Shown: positions 1-5,683, counted from the first letter of the stretch. The stretch is DNA of 5,709 bases from Campylobacteraceae bacterium (GCA_027011025.1 JALVAU010000462.1:1-5709); one strand, 5' to 3'. The notes: generated by a model from the sequence alone, not told the origin. Program-made: numbers and translations.

Positions 1-1245
1 TGATGCCCATGCAGCTGTGATACCTCTACTTGTTCCGGCAGCATCGCCTATGATATAGTATCCATCTTTAACCATAAAATTATCATCTATGAATTTGGGC
101 TTATTTGAGTATGTTTTGATTTCAGGATAGTATAAGATTGTTGAGGGATGTAGTACCCCGGGTATGATAGTATCAAGCATCTTTAAAGATTTCCATATAT
201 CCCTTAGAATTTTTGAAGGCATGCTAAGAGATAAGTCAGCTGCAACTGCACTCTTAAGTGTTGGTTTAAAATCATATAAATCACTATTAAAAGTCTCTTT
301 TTTACTTCTTGAGCCCAGTCTGAAATCTCCCACTCTTTGCATTATAACAGAGCCACCACTTAGTTGCATAACCATCTGTCCAAGTATCTTTCCAAATTGT
401 TGCCCGCTAACTACCGGTTCGGTTAGTCTTATTGTTTTTAGAAGTGCAAAATTAACCAGACCATTTGGCTTGTTCTCTTTTGAAAGAGAGTGGCCATTTA
501 TAGAGTAGTATCCTTTGTATTTTTCTCTTACTATGTGAGCACAGCCAGAATTTGTACAAAATGTTCTAACTTTGTTTGGAAAGAGTATTTTAGGGTCATA
601 ATAGTCTTTTACTATGGGATAGTGCTCTTCTTTTGTCTCTACCCTTATACCTATATCTACTATATTATCATGATAGCCTACATGTAGAGTATCTAACTGG
701 TTTTGAAGCCAATCATAATCAGCACGCCCAGGAGCTAATATAATACTCTCAAATGATATCTTTAGACCATTTGAGAGTATTATCTCCTTTTTGTCTTCTA
801 GTATCTCTTTTGCTTCATTTTCTAGAGCCACCTCTACGCGTAGAGCTTGTAGCTTGTCTATCAAAGAGGATATAAGTTGCGAGGATTTATCTGTTCCCAC
901 ATGTGATTGGTCTATGGAGAGTATTTCCACCCCTATTTTCTTTGCTCTTGTGGCGTATTTTTCAATATTGTATCTTTTTTCTATTTTTGGCTTAAGGTGT
1001 AATTTTACCTCTTCAAGTAGTCTGTTTGCATCCTCTTTATTCCAGTGTTCTAGTGGAAAACCAACAGGAAATGTATAGTTTTGTTTACAATCGTTTCGTA
1101 GGCCACCGGAGCTAATCTTCTTCTTTTCAATAAGTAGAATTGATTTATCCGAATTTTGAGCTAGTTTGAAAGCAGCGCCTAATCCAGCCGGTCCCGAACC
1201 AACGATAATGACATCATAATGTGATTTTTTAATTATATTTTTCAT
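1..1245 (-). CDS. FAD-dependent dehydrogenase, COG2509-like (3' end outside window)
   Basis: Read on the minus strand, an uninterrupted frame of 415 codons runs from ATG at 1245 to the window edge with no stop, so the C-terminus is missing. The N-terminus is a FAD-binding Rossmann fold: DVIIVGSGPAGLGAA at residues 11-25 (GxGxxG at 16-21) with the ribose-binding acid E40. Other family-like segments are SGGLRND (46-52), LAPGRADYDWL (170-180), VDIGIRVE (196-203) and RTFCTNSGC (227-235). The second FAD motif, IIGDAAGTSRGI, is at 398-409. In relatives the protein ends soon after that motif, so probably only a few dozen residues are lost. These motifs match the uncharacterised 'FAD-dependent dehydrogenase' group COG2509; substrate and electron acceptor are unknown. 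It looks soluble and cytoplasmic. The next in-frame codon set upstream has no ATG, GTG or TTG before a stop, so the start is firm, yet no Shine-Dalgarno precedes it. It lies 60 bp downstream of the repressor gene on the same strand. Confidence 0.88.
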   Translation of the reverse strand, partial: MKNIIKKSHYDVIIVGSGPAGLGAAFKLAQNSDKSILLIEKKKISSGGLRNDCKQNYTFPVGFPLEHWNKEDANRLLEEVKLHLKPKIEKRYNIEKYATRAKKIGVEILSIDQSHVGTDKSSQLISSLIDKLQALRVEVALENEAKEILEDKKEIILSNGLKISFESIILAPGRADYDWLQNQLDTLHVGYHDNIVDIGIRVETKEEHYPIVKDYYDPKILFPNKVRTFCTNSGCAHIVREKYKGYYSINGHSLSKENKPNGLVNFALLKTIRLTEPVVSGQQFGKILGQMVMQLSGGSVIMQRVGDFRLGSRSKKETFNSDLYDFKPTLKSAVAADLSLSMPSKILRDIWKSLKMLDTIIPGVLHPSTILYYPEIKTYSNKPKFIDDNFMVKDGYYIIGDAAGTSRGITAAWAS

Positions 1246-1252
1246 AGACTTT

Positions 1253-1261
1253 AGTATAGCA
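1253..1261 (-). promoter_or_regulatory. Candidate extended -10 promoter for the FAD dehydrogenase
   Basis: On the minus strand this reads TGCTATACT, an extended -10 element (TGn plus TATACT). It lies only seven bases before the ATG at 1245. Initiation at the usual distance would start the transcript at about 1246-1247, giving an essentially leaderless mRNA. That fits the absence of a Shine-Dalgarno. A second -10 candidate, TATAAT at 1281-1286, would give a leader of about 28 nt. No good -35 is seen for either. Read-through from the repressor gene is also possible. Confidence 0.4.
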
Positions 1262-1293
1262 CAAAATTTATTTGTATAACATTATAATTTTGT
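1261..1293. repeat. 8-bp inverted repeat between repressor and dehydrogenase genes
   Basis: ACAAAATT at 1261-1268 is the exact reverse complement of AATTTTGT at 1286-1293, with 17 bases between. It sits just after the repressor stop codon and encloses the TATAAT candidate at 1281-1286. The stem is almost pure A/T and no T run follows, so it is a poor terminator. It may be a weak regulatory site or chance in AT-rich DNA. Confidence 0.2.
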
Positions 1294-1305
1294 TAGTTAT
1301 TTATA

Positions 1306-1962
1306 TTAAAATGATTGGATAATTCCTAAAGCTTTTCCTAGTATCTCGACTTCGTTAAAATTTAATATTTCTGTATTGTAATCTGAATTTTCTGAGATCA
1401 GTTTTAATTTTCCATTTGCCGTTATATTGAGTTTTTTGACAAGTGTGCCACCGGGAGTTTGCAATACATAAATCTCATTTTTATCTTTTATTGGTATTGT
1501 TTGACTTCTGTCTATAAACAATATCGAACCATCTTTGATGATTGGCTCCATAGAGTCGCCCAATACATTTATGGCTTCTATGCTCTTTAGTCTCTGTTTT
1601 CCTCCTAGTGTATTAGCTAACTCCTCATCGATAGTCAGTAGTTCATACTCTTCGTTGTGATTTATTGCTCCCCATCCAGCAGAGGTGTTTATCTGTTTAA
1701 AATATTTTATCGTTATGAGTTTATCAGTTGATTTTACCAATGAATCAGGAAATTGATCAAACAATATATAGTTGATGACTATACCCTCTTTGGCGCAAAA
1801 TTCTACGATTGCCCTAAGAGGTATGCTGTTAGATTTTTTTGATCTAGAAAAATGTTCCTTTGAAATGTCAAGTTCTTTAGCAATATCGCTATCAAATATC
1901 TTTTTATTATATTTTTGTTGCATATGAAATCTTATCTTCTCTATTGCACCAGTAAAGTTCAT
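1306..1962 (-). CDS. CI/LexA-like self-cleaving transcriptional repressor (HTH + S24 peptidase)
   Basis: This 218-residue protein has the two-domain build of CI/LexA repressors. The N-terminal part (about 1-70) resembles the phage CI-repressor helix-turn-helix family (PF07022-like); DSDIAKELDISKEHFSRSKK at 24-43 is the likely helix-turn-helix. The C-terminal part (about 85-218) is an S24 peptidase. S137 in GDSMEP and K176 in LVKKL form the Ser-Lys dyad, 39 residues apart (37 in E. coli LexA). A95-G96 in TSAGWG is the expected self-cleavage bond. The predicted role is to bind the adjacent operators, shut off the divergent polymerase gene and itself, and be inactivated by RecA-stimulated autocleavage after DNA damage. 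The start is supported by AGGAG at 1968-1972, five bases from the ATG. It is not LexA proper, whose winged helix differs. It has a DNA-binding domain, so it is not plain UmuD. A prophage origin is possible, but no other phage gene is seen here. Function is inferred from motifs and position. Confidence 0.9.
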   Translation of the reverse strand: MNFTGAIEKIRFHMQQKYNKKIFDSDIAKELDISKEHFSRSKKSNSIPLRAIVEFCAKEGIVINYILFDQFPDSLVKSTDKLITIKYFKQINTSAGWGAINHNEEYELLTIDEELANTLGGKQRLKSIEAINVLGDSMEPIIKDGSILFIDRSQTIPIKDKNEIYVLQTPGGTLVKKLNITANGKLKLISENSDYNTEILNFNEVEILGKALGIIQSF

Positions 1963-1975
1963 TCCCTCTCCTAAA

Positions 1976-1995
1976 AATTGATATATTTATCAATT
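1976..1995. promoter_or_regulatory. Operator 1, palindrome TTGAT-N6-ATCAA
   Basis: AATTGATA-TATT-TATCAATT has perfect 8-bp arms around a 4-bp centre; its core is TTGAT (1978-1982), six bases, ATCAA (1989-1993). It lies just downstream of the predicted repressor transcription start (about 1998) and ends a few bases before the repressor's Shine-Dalgarno. Binding here would block the repressor's own transcript. It is taken as a repressor operator because of its symmetry, its place between divergent genes and the identical core of the second copy. Confidence 0.7.
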
Positions 1996-1997
1996 AG

Positions 1998-2015
1998 TTT
2001 GATTATTATATCAAA
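1998..2015. promoter_or_regulatory. Operator 2, palindrome TTGAT-N6-ATCAA
   Basis: TTTGAT (1998-2003), six bases, ATCAAA (2010-2015) form a second palindrome with the same core and the same 6-bp spacer as operator 1. The two cores start at 1978 and 1999, a shift of 21 bp or two helical turns, so two repressor dimers would sit on one face of the DNA. This copy covers the extended -10 of the repressor promoter and the -35 of the polymerase promoter, so occupancy could silence both genes. Confidence 0.72.
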
Positions 2016-2027
2016 AAATTAGATAAT
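1999..2027 (+). promoter_or_regulatory. Predicted promoter of the Y-family polymerase gene
   Basis: TTGATT at 1999-2004 (four of six matches to TTGACA) and GATAAT at 2022-2027 (five of six matches to TATAAT) are 17 bp apart. The start would be near 2034, with a leader of about 19 nt carrying AGGAG at 2043-2047, five bases from the ATG. The -35 lies wholly inside operator 2, which fits repression by exclusion of RNA polymerase. Confidence 0.5.
2005..2013 (-). promoter_or_regulatory. Predicted extended -10 promoter of the repressor gene
   Basis: On the minus strand this reads TGATATAAT: a perfect TATAAT with the TGn extension, directly behind a run of T. This is the promoter style usual for housekeeping sigma in Campylobacterota. 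The start would be near 1998, with a leader of about 35 nt. No convincing -35 is seen (TTAATT at 2028-2033 is weak). The element lies inside operator 2, so the repressor should autoregulate. Confidence 0.55.
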
Positions 2028-2052
2028 AATTAAATAAAATTTAGGAGTAACT

Positions 2053-3339
2053 ATGAAAATTCATCTTGATTTAGACTGTTTTTTTGCTAGTTGTGAAAGA
2101 GTCTTGGATTCTTCTTTGTGTGGTAAGCCTATAGCAGTTGGCGGTAGAAGTGATGAGGGTATATTTGATAAAAATTTTACTGCTAGAAGAGTCTATGATA
2201 AAAACAGTGGTGCTTTTGTTCAAAATATTTTTTATCAAGACAAGATGAAAAGAGATGAGAATTTTGACTCGTATTTCATAGATAATGATAGAGGCAAAAT
2301 CAAAATAAGGGGAATAATAACAACATCTTCTTATGAGGCAAGAGCCTTTGGATTGAAAACGGGTATGAGTATCGCAGAGTCTTTGCGGCTTTGTCCACAT
2401 CTCGTGGTGCTAAGACCGAATCATCTGTTATATCATGAGTTCTCCCATAAACTCTATGAATTTCTAAAACTAAAAATTCCTATCATAGAGCAGTACAGTA
2501 TAGATGAATTTTTTGGAGATCTTAGTGGTTGGGTTAAGGATGAGGATCTCTTCAAATATTGCGATGATTTAAAGGGTGAGATATATGATGTTTTTGGCTT
2601 GCCTGTGAGCATAGGAATAGCAAATTCAAAATGGGCAGCGAAATTAGTAACAAATAGTGCTAAACCTTTTGGAGTAAAAGAGGTTAAAGATGAGGAGTGG
2701 CTAGAGTTTATCAAAGGTATGCCTATAGAGAAATTTCCAGGGATAGCAAAAAGATATGCAAAAAGATTAAGAAACAGAGGGATAGAAAATTTAGATGAAA
2801 TTAAAAATGCAAAAAGACTCTTTTACTCATGGAAAAAACCAGGAATTATGCTATATAATAGAGTTGTAAATATTGACAATGAAGCTATTGTGCCATCACA
2901 TCCACGCAAATCTATCGGCATAAGTCGAACTTTTGATCCTATAAAAGAGAGGAATGAGATAAAAAGAAGGGTAATTGTATTAGCTAGAAATTTATCTTAT
3001 ACTATCAATAGGTTGAAGCTAAATCCAACCTCCTATTTTTTAAAGATAAGATACCAGGATTTTCAAAAGCAAAAATTTAGTATAACAATAGCTAGGTATT
3101 TCAATGAAAGCTTCTTTAAGAACTTGATAACTAAAATATTTATGAAAATAGATATATATAAGGCTTGTAATATAGTGTATATAGGTATTCGTGTGAGTAA
3201 TTTTATGGAGTATAAATACAAATCTTTTGATTTGCTAACCTATAATAAAGATACGAAACTAAAAAGATTAGGAAATTGCGTTGATCTACTAAGAGATAAA
3301 TATGGCATAGATATAGTTAAAAATGCAAGCGAGATTTAG
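2053..3339 (+). CDS. Y-family (DinB/UmuC-type) translesion DNA polymerase
   Basis: The 428-residue product is a Y-family polymerase that copies damaged templates at low fidelity. HLDLDCFFASCE (4-15) supplies the catalytic D6 and steric-gate F11. SYEARAFGLKTGMS (93-106) is the dNTP-contacting finger motif with Y94 and R97. YSIDEFFGDLSG (148-159) supplies the acidic pair D151-E152. The helix-hairpin-helix FPGIAKRYAKRLRNRGI is near 230-246, and the little-finger domain fills about 275-385. A tail with KSFDLL (390-395), then LLRDKYG, occupies the place of the beta-clamp-binding motif in DinB proteins but lacks its usual Gln. Between AVGG (28-31) and ITTSSYEA (89-96) are about 57 residues where E. 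coli DinB has about ten. SIDEFF-DL recalls UmuC; overall length and tail recall DinB, so no symbol is given. No umuD follows. It is divergent from the self-cleaving repressor and probably DNA-damage-induced. The 3' half is strikingly AT-rich: 2941-3300 has 93 G/C in 360 by hand count. Confidence 0.93.
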   Translation: MKIHLDLDCFFASCERVLDSSLCGKPIAVGGRSDEGIFDKNFTARRVYDKNSGAFVQNIFYQDKMKRDENFDSYFIDNDRGKIKIRGIITTSSYEARAFGLKTGMSIAESLRLCPHLVVLRPNHLLYHEFSHKLYEFLKLKIPIIEQYSIDEFFGDLSGWVKDEDLFKYCDDLKGEIYDVFGLPVSIGIANSKWAAKLVTNSAKPFGVKEVKDEEWLEFIKGMPIEKFPGIAKRYAKRLRNRGIENLDEIKNAKRLFYSWKKPGIMLYNRVVNIDNEAIVPSHPRKSIGISRTFDPIKERNEIKRRVIVLARNLSYTINRLKLNPTSYFLKIRYQDFQKQKFSITIARYFNESFFKNLITKIFMKIDIYKACNIVYIGIRVSNFMEYKYKSFDLLTYNKDTKLKRLGNCVDLLRDKYGIDIVKNASEI

Positions 3340-3371
3340 CCTAGAGATTTTATTGTTTTAATCTCTAGGCT
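3338..3371. terminator. Hairpin between convergent genes, probable bidirectional terminator
   Basis: GCCTAGAGATT (3339-3349) and AATCTCTAGGC (3360-3370) form a perfect 11-bp stem around a 10-base loop; A3338-T3371 adds a twelfth pair. The stem begins within the TAG stop of the polymerase gene and ends 16 bases short of the stop codon of the convergent nfnB-like gene. It could therefore serve both transcripts. Neither side is followed by a strong T run, so intrinsic termination may be weak; mRNA 3'-end protection is an alternative. Confidence 0.55.
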
Positions 3372-3386
3372 GTTTAGGAGGTTTAA

Positions 3387-4778
3387 CTAATCGTCATGTG
3401 AACTTATGTATGCATGTATTGCTTTTGCTGCATTTTTTCCTTCACCTAGTGCTTTTATGACTGTGGCAGCTCCACTTGCTGCATCACCACCCGCAAAGGT
3501 TCCTTCTACGCTTGTCATGTGGTTTTCATCTACTATAATTACTCCATTCTTATCTCTTTTGATTTCTGGAGCACGATCTAAGAAGAGTCTATTTGGTACA
3601 GTTCCTAGTGCCTCGATAACTGTATCTATTCCCATATAAAAATTGCTACCTTTTATCGGAGTAGGGCGTAACTTGCCTTTTTTGTCTTCTATAAGCTCCA
3701 TTTTAACCAATTCCATATAGTCGATAAAGCCCTCATCGTTTCCATGAAATCTTATAGGATTTACTAACTCATGAAATATAACTCCCTCTTCAAGTGCATG
3801 GTGTAACTCTTCTGCACGGGCAGGAGCATACTCTTTGGTTCTTCTGTATATGATATGAACTTCTTCGGCACCTAGCCTAAGGGCAGTTCTAGCCGCATCC
3901 ATAGCAACATTACCCGCACCTAGTACGGCTACTTTTTTGCCTACATCTATAGGGGTATCCCACTCTGGAAACTTATATGCTTTCATAAGGTTTGCGCGGA
4001 TTAAAAACTCATTTGATGAGTAAACGCCATCAAGTGGATTTTCTCCTGCGATTCCCATAAATTTTGGTGCACCTGCGCCCATCGCTAGAAATACTGCATC
4101 ATTTTGAGAAACCAATTCATAGTAGTATATATTTTGACCAACTGTGTGGTTCAGTTCTATTTTTACACCCATAGCTTCTAATTTCTTAACTTCATCGTCA
4201 ACTATATCTTTAGGAAGTCTAAACTCAGGAATACCATACTGTAAAACACCTCCGGCTTTATGAAGTGTTTCATATATAGTTACTGCATATCCATATTTTC
4301 TACACTCTGCTGCACAAGCAAGTCCAGCTGGTCCGGAGCCTACTATGGCTATATGTTTATCTTCATTGTTTGCTAAGGCTTCGGCTACTTCTACTTGATG
4401 TTTTGCTCCCCAGTCTGCGATAAATGCTTCTAGCTTTCCTATCGCGATAGGTTCGTCAAATTTTTTCAAGATACAATCACCCTCACACTGTTTCTCTTGA
4501 GGACAAACTCTTCCTGAGCAAGCAGGAAAGGAGTTATCCTCTTTTACTAACAGATAAGCTTCTTTAAATTTTCTTTGAGCTATCAAAAGATTCATCTCTT
4601 TGATGCCTATATTGACTGGACAGGCAGGTTCGCATTTTGGTTTTTTGCACTGAATGCATCTTGCTGCTTCTTCTACTGCTTCATCCTCTGTGTAGCCATA
4701 AGGAACAGATTTAAAATTTTTGATTCGTTGCAATGGAGGTTGCTCTCCCATCGGAACTCTAGGTTTTATTTTTGGCAT
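3387..4778 (-). CDS. nfnB: NfnB/SudA/GltD-like flavoprotein, large subunit of ferredoxin-NADP(H) oxidoreductase
   Basis: Starting at ATG 4778, the product has 463 residues. An N-terminal double-cluster domain carries C41, C44, C49, C53 and C87, C92, C98, C102 (ACSGRVCPQEKQCEGDC at 86-102), ligands for two [4Fe-4S] clusters. E117 in GKLEAFIADW may be the Glu ligand known in Nfn structures (from memory). Two nucleotide-binding folds follow: FAD at GSGPAGLA (147-154) and NADP(H) at VLGAGNVAMDAA (285-296), with YRRTKEYAPARAEE (311-324) typical of NADP-binding family members. AGGDAASGAATV near the C-terminus closes the FAD site. It should be cytoplasmic and, with the small subunit, move electrons between NADPH, ferredoxin and NAD. 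An in-frame ATG at 4787 exists but touches the Shine-Dalgarno, so 4778 is preferred. It overlaps the upstream gene by 13 bases. The family shades into glutamate synthase small subunit (GltD) and sulfide dehydrogenase (SudA). The paired DHOD-B-like gene and lack of a gltB here favour Nfn/Sud. Confidence 0.88.
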   Translation of the reverse strand: MPKIKPRVPMGEQPPLQRIKNFKSVPYGYTEDEAVEEAARCIQCKKPKCEPACPVNIGIKEMNLLIAQRKFKEAYLLVKEDNSFPACSGRVCPQEKQCEGDCILKKFDEPIAIGKLEAFIADWGAKHQVEVAEALANNEDKHIAIVGSGPAGLACAAECRKYGYAVTIYETLHKAGGVLQYGIPEFRLPKDIVDDEVKKLEAMGVKIELNHTVGQNIYYYELVSQNDAVFLAMGAGAPKFMGIAGENPLDGVYSSNEFLIRANLMKAYKFPEWDTPIDVGKKVAVLGAGNVAMDAARTALRLGAEEVHIIYRRTKEYAPARAEELHHALEEGVIFHELVNPIRFHGNDEGFIDYMELVKMELIEDKKGKLRPTPIKGSNFYMGIDTVIEALGTVPNRLFLDRAPEIKRDKNGVIIVDENHMTSVEGTFAGGDAASGAATVIKALGEGKNAAKAIHAYISSHDD

Positions 4779-5617
4779 TGTCCACATCCTCCTTTATGAG
4801 CTTCATAATATTCGTTGGCTTTTCTCTCCTCTTTTTTAAACATGCCATATCTTTTCATGGCTCTAGTCCAATTAATTTTTCTGCTATCAAACATAGGACC
4901 GTCTATACAAGAAAGTTTCATCTCTCCATCTATATAAACCCTGCAAGATCCGCACATTCCTGAACCGTCAACCATCATTTGCCTTGTTGTAAAGAGGTTG
5001 TCTATGTTGTTGATTGCTAAAACTGTCGAGACTGCTTTCATAGTAGGAAGCTTTCCTCCTCCAAATACATAGTCGACTTTCACACCGTTGTCTAGCAATC
5101 TTTTTAGAGTTACAAGGTAGCTACCATGATCCCCAAAAGTACCATCTTCTGTAGTGATAAAATGTCTATCGGCAAGTTTCTTTGTAAGAAACTCATCAGG
5201 ATATATCTCTTTTTTGCTAGGAAATGTTTGAATGGATATGATATTATTGCCTTCTATTTTGCCTAGGGCATCACATATCGCATAATTTTCAGCATGTCCG
5301 CAGACTGCATCAGAGACTACAACTACGGTTCCGTATGCTTTCTCTTCTATCCCATTGCCTAAAGGCCCTATGACATTTTCAAAACTTGTCATTCCATCTC
5401 TTAGCTCTTTAGATGTTTTTCCAAGTTTTCTAATAAACATACTGATTTTTCCGTCATCGACTTTCATGACAGACATAGGGATTCTCTCCCCCTCTTTTTT
5501 CGTCATAAGCATCACAAACTGCCCCGGATGAAATCTTTCGGCAACTTCAGGTGCTTCAACATCAACCAAATAATCAATGGAATCCAAATCCATCATCCTT
5601 GTTATTTTAAATGACAC
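4766..5617 (-). CDS. nfnA: NfnA/SudB-like DHOD-B-type FAD/[2Fe-2S] subunit
   Basis: This 283-residue partner of the large subunit has a ferredoxin-reductase fold. An N-terminal FAD-binding barrel (about 1-95) carries PGQFVMLM (31-38), ERIPMS (44-49) and GPLGNG (84-89). A nucleotide-binding domain (about 96-205) follows. The C-terminal [2Fe-2S] segment is VDGSGMCGSC (216-225) plus C237 in SCIDGP. D217, C222, C225 and C237 match the Asp-plus-three-Cys ligation known for Nfn small subunits. Unusually, the glycine-rich GGGxGxAP loop expected after the first strand is replaced by SDAVCGHAENY (102-112), so NAD binding may be altered. A charged tail ends in CGQC (278-281). The start is GTG with a strong Shine-Dalgarno. 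It is the first gene of a two-gene operon and ends inside the next one, implying translational coupling. Alternatives are SudB of sulfide dehydrogenase or a PyrK-like subunit; no pyrD is nearby. Confidence 0.88.
   Translation of the reverse strand: MSFKITRMMDLDSIDYLVDVEAPEVAERFHPGQFVMLMTKKEGERIPMSVMKVDDGKISMFIRKLGKTSKELRDGMTSFENVIGPLGNGIEEKAYGTVVVVSDAVCGHAENYAICDALGKIEGNNIISIQTFPSKKEIYPDEFLTKKLADRHFITTEDGTFGDHGSYLVTLKRLLDNGVKVDYVFGGGKLPTMKAVSTVLAINNIDNLFTTRQMMVDGSGMCGSCRVYIDGEMKLSCIDGPMFDSRKINWTRAMKRYGMFKKEERKANEYYEAHKGGCGQCQK
4788..4793 (-). promoter_or_regulatory. Ribosome binding site that sets the nfnB start
   Basis: AGGAGG (minus strand) lies inside the last codons of the upstream gene, where it encodes part of Lys-Gly-Gly. 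It abuts the ATG at 4785-4787 with zero spacing but is nine bases from the ATG at 4776-4778. The second ATG gives MPKIKPRVPM, which resembles the usual start of this family. The shorter start is therefore chosen. Confidence 0.7.
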
Positions 5618-5623
5618 TACTAC

Positions 5624-5629
5624 CCTCCT
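5624..5629 (-). promoter_or_regulatory. Ribosome binding site supporting the GTG start of nfnA
   Basis: AGGAGG on the minus strand is six bases from the GTG at 5615-5617. The next ATG codons (residues 8 and 9) are much too far from it, so GTG is the best start. Confidence 0.75.
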
Positions 5630-5671
5630 AGATAATATAATTTGTCCAATAGTAAGATAAAAAAAATCATA

Positions 5672-5677
5672 AGTATA
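5672..5677 (-). promoter_or_regulatory. Tentative -10 of the nfnAB operon promoter
   Basis: TATACT on the minus strand would start a transcript near 5665, with a leader of about 48 nt. The 92 bases from 5618 to 5709 hold no gene. They contain a T-rich tract on the minus strand (about 5658-5667) and another -10-like TATATT at 5634-5639, which is too close to the Shine-Dalgarno to be likely. No clear -35 is seen. Confidence 0.25.
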
Positions 5678-5683
5678 GTAAAA

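Noticed and set aside
164..1078. Several plus-strand open frames between 164 and 1078
   Set aside because: All lie antisense to the continuous FAD dehydrogenase frame, whose motifs are clear; they have no ribosome sites or recognisable domains.
1755..1785. TTGATCAA and a nearby TTGAT inside the repressor gene as further operators
   Set aside because: The half-sites do not show the TTGAT-N6-ATCAA spacing or orientation of the two intergenic sites.
1306..1962. Remnant of a prophage, judged by the CI-like repressor
   Set aside because: No integrase, Cro, attachment site or structural gene is present; the neighbours are a polymerase and metabolic enzymes.
2019..2035. Third operator at the next 21-bp step
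   Set aside because: TTAGAT keeps part of one arm, but the matching ATCAA arm is absent.
3219..3234. CAAATC-TTTT-GATTTG hairpin inside the polymerase gene
   Set aside because: A six-pair A/T-rich stem in coding sequence that specifies the KSFDLL tail; most likely chance.
1306..3339. A classical umuDC operon
   Set aside because: The S24 protein has a full DNA-binding domain and is divergent from, not upstream and co-directional with, the polymerase gene.
3376..3410. Strong AGGAGG on the plus strand followed by ATGs, as if starting a gene at 3396 or 3406
   Set aside because: The ATG at 3396 is followed at once by TGA. The frame from 3406 is only 77 codons, antisense to well-supported nfnB coding sequence, and resembles no protein I know.
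3387..4778. GltD, small subunit of glutamate synthase
   Set aside because: The family is shared, but the overlapping partner is a DHOD-B-like [2Fe-2S] flavoprotein and no large glutamate synthase subunit is present, which points to Nfn/Sud instead.
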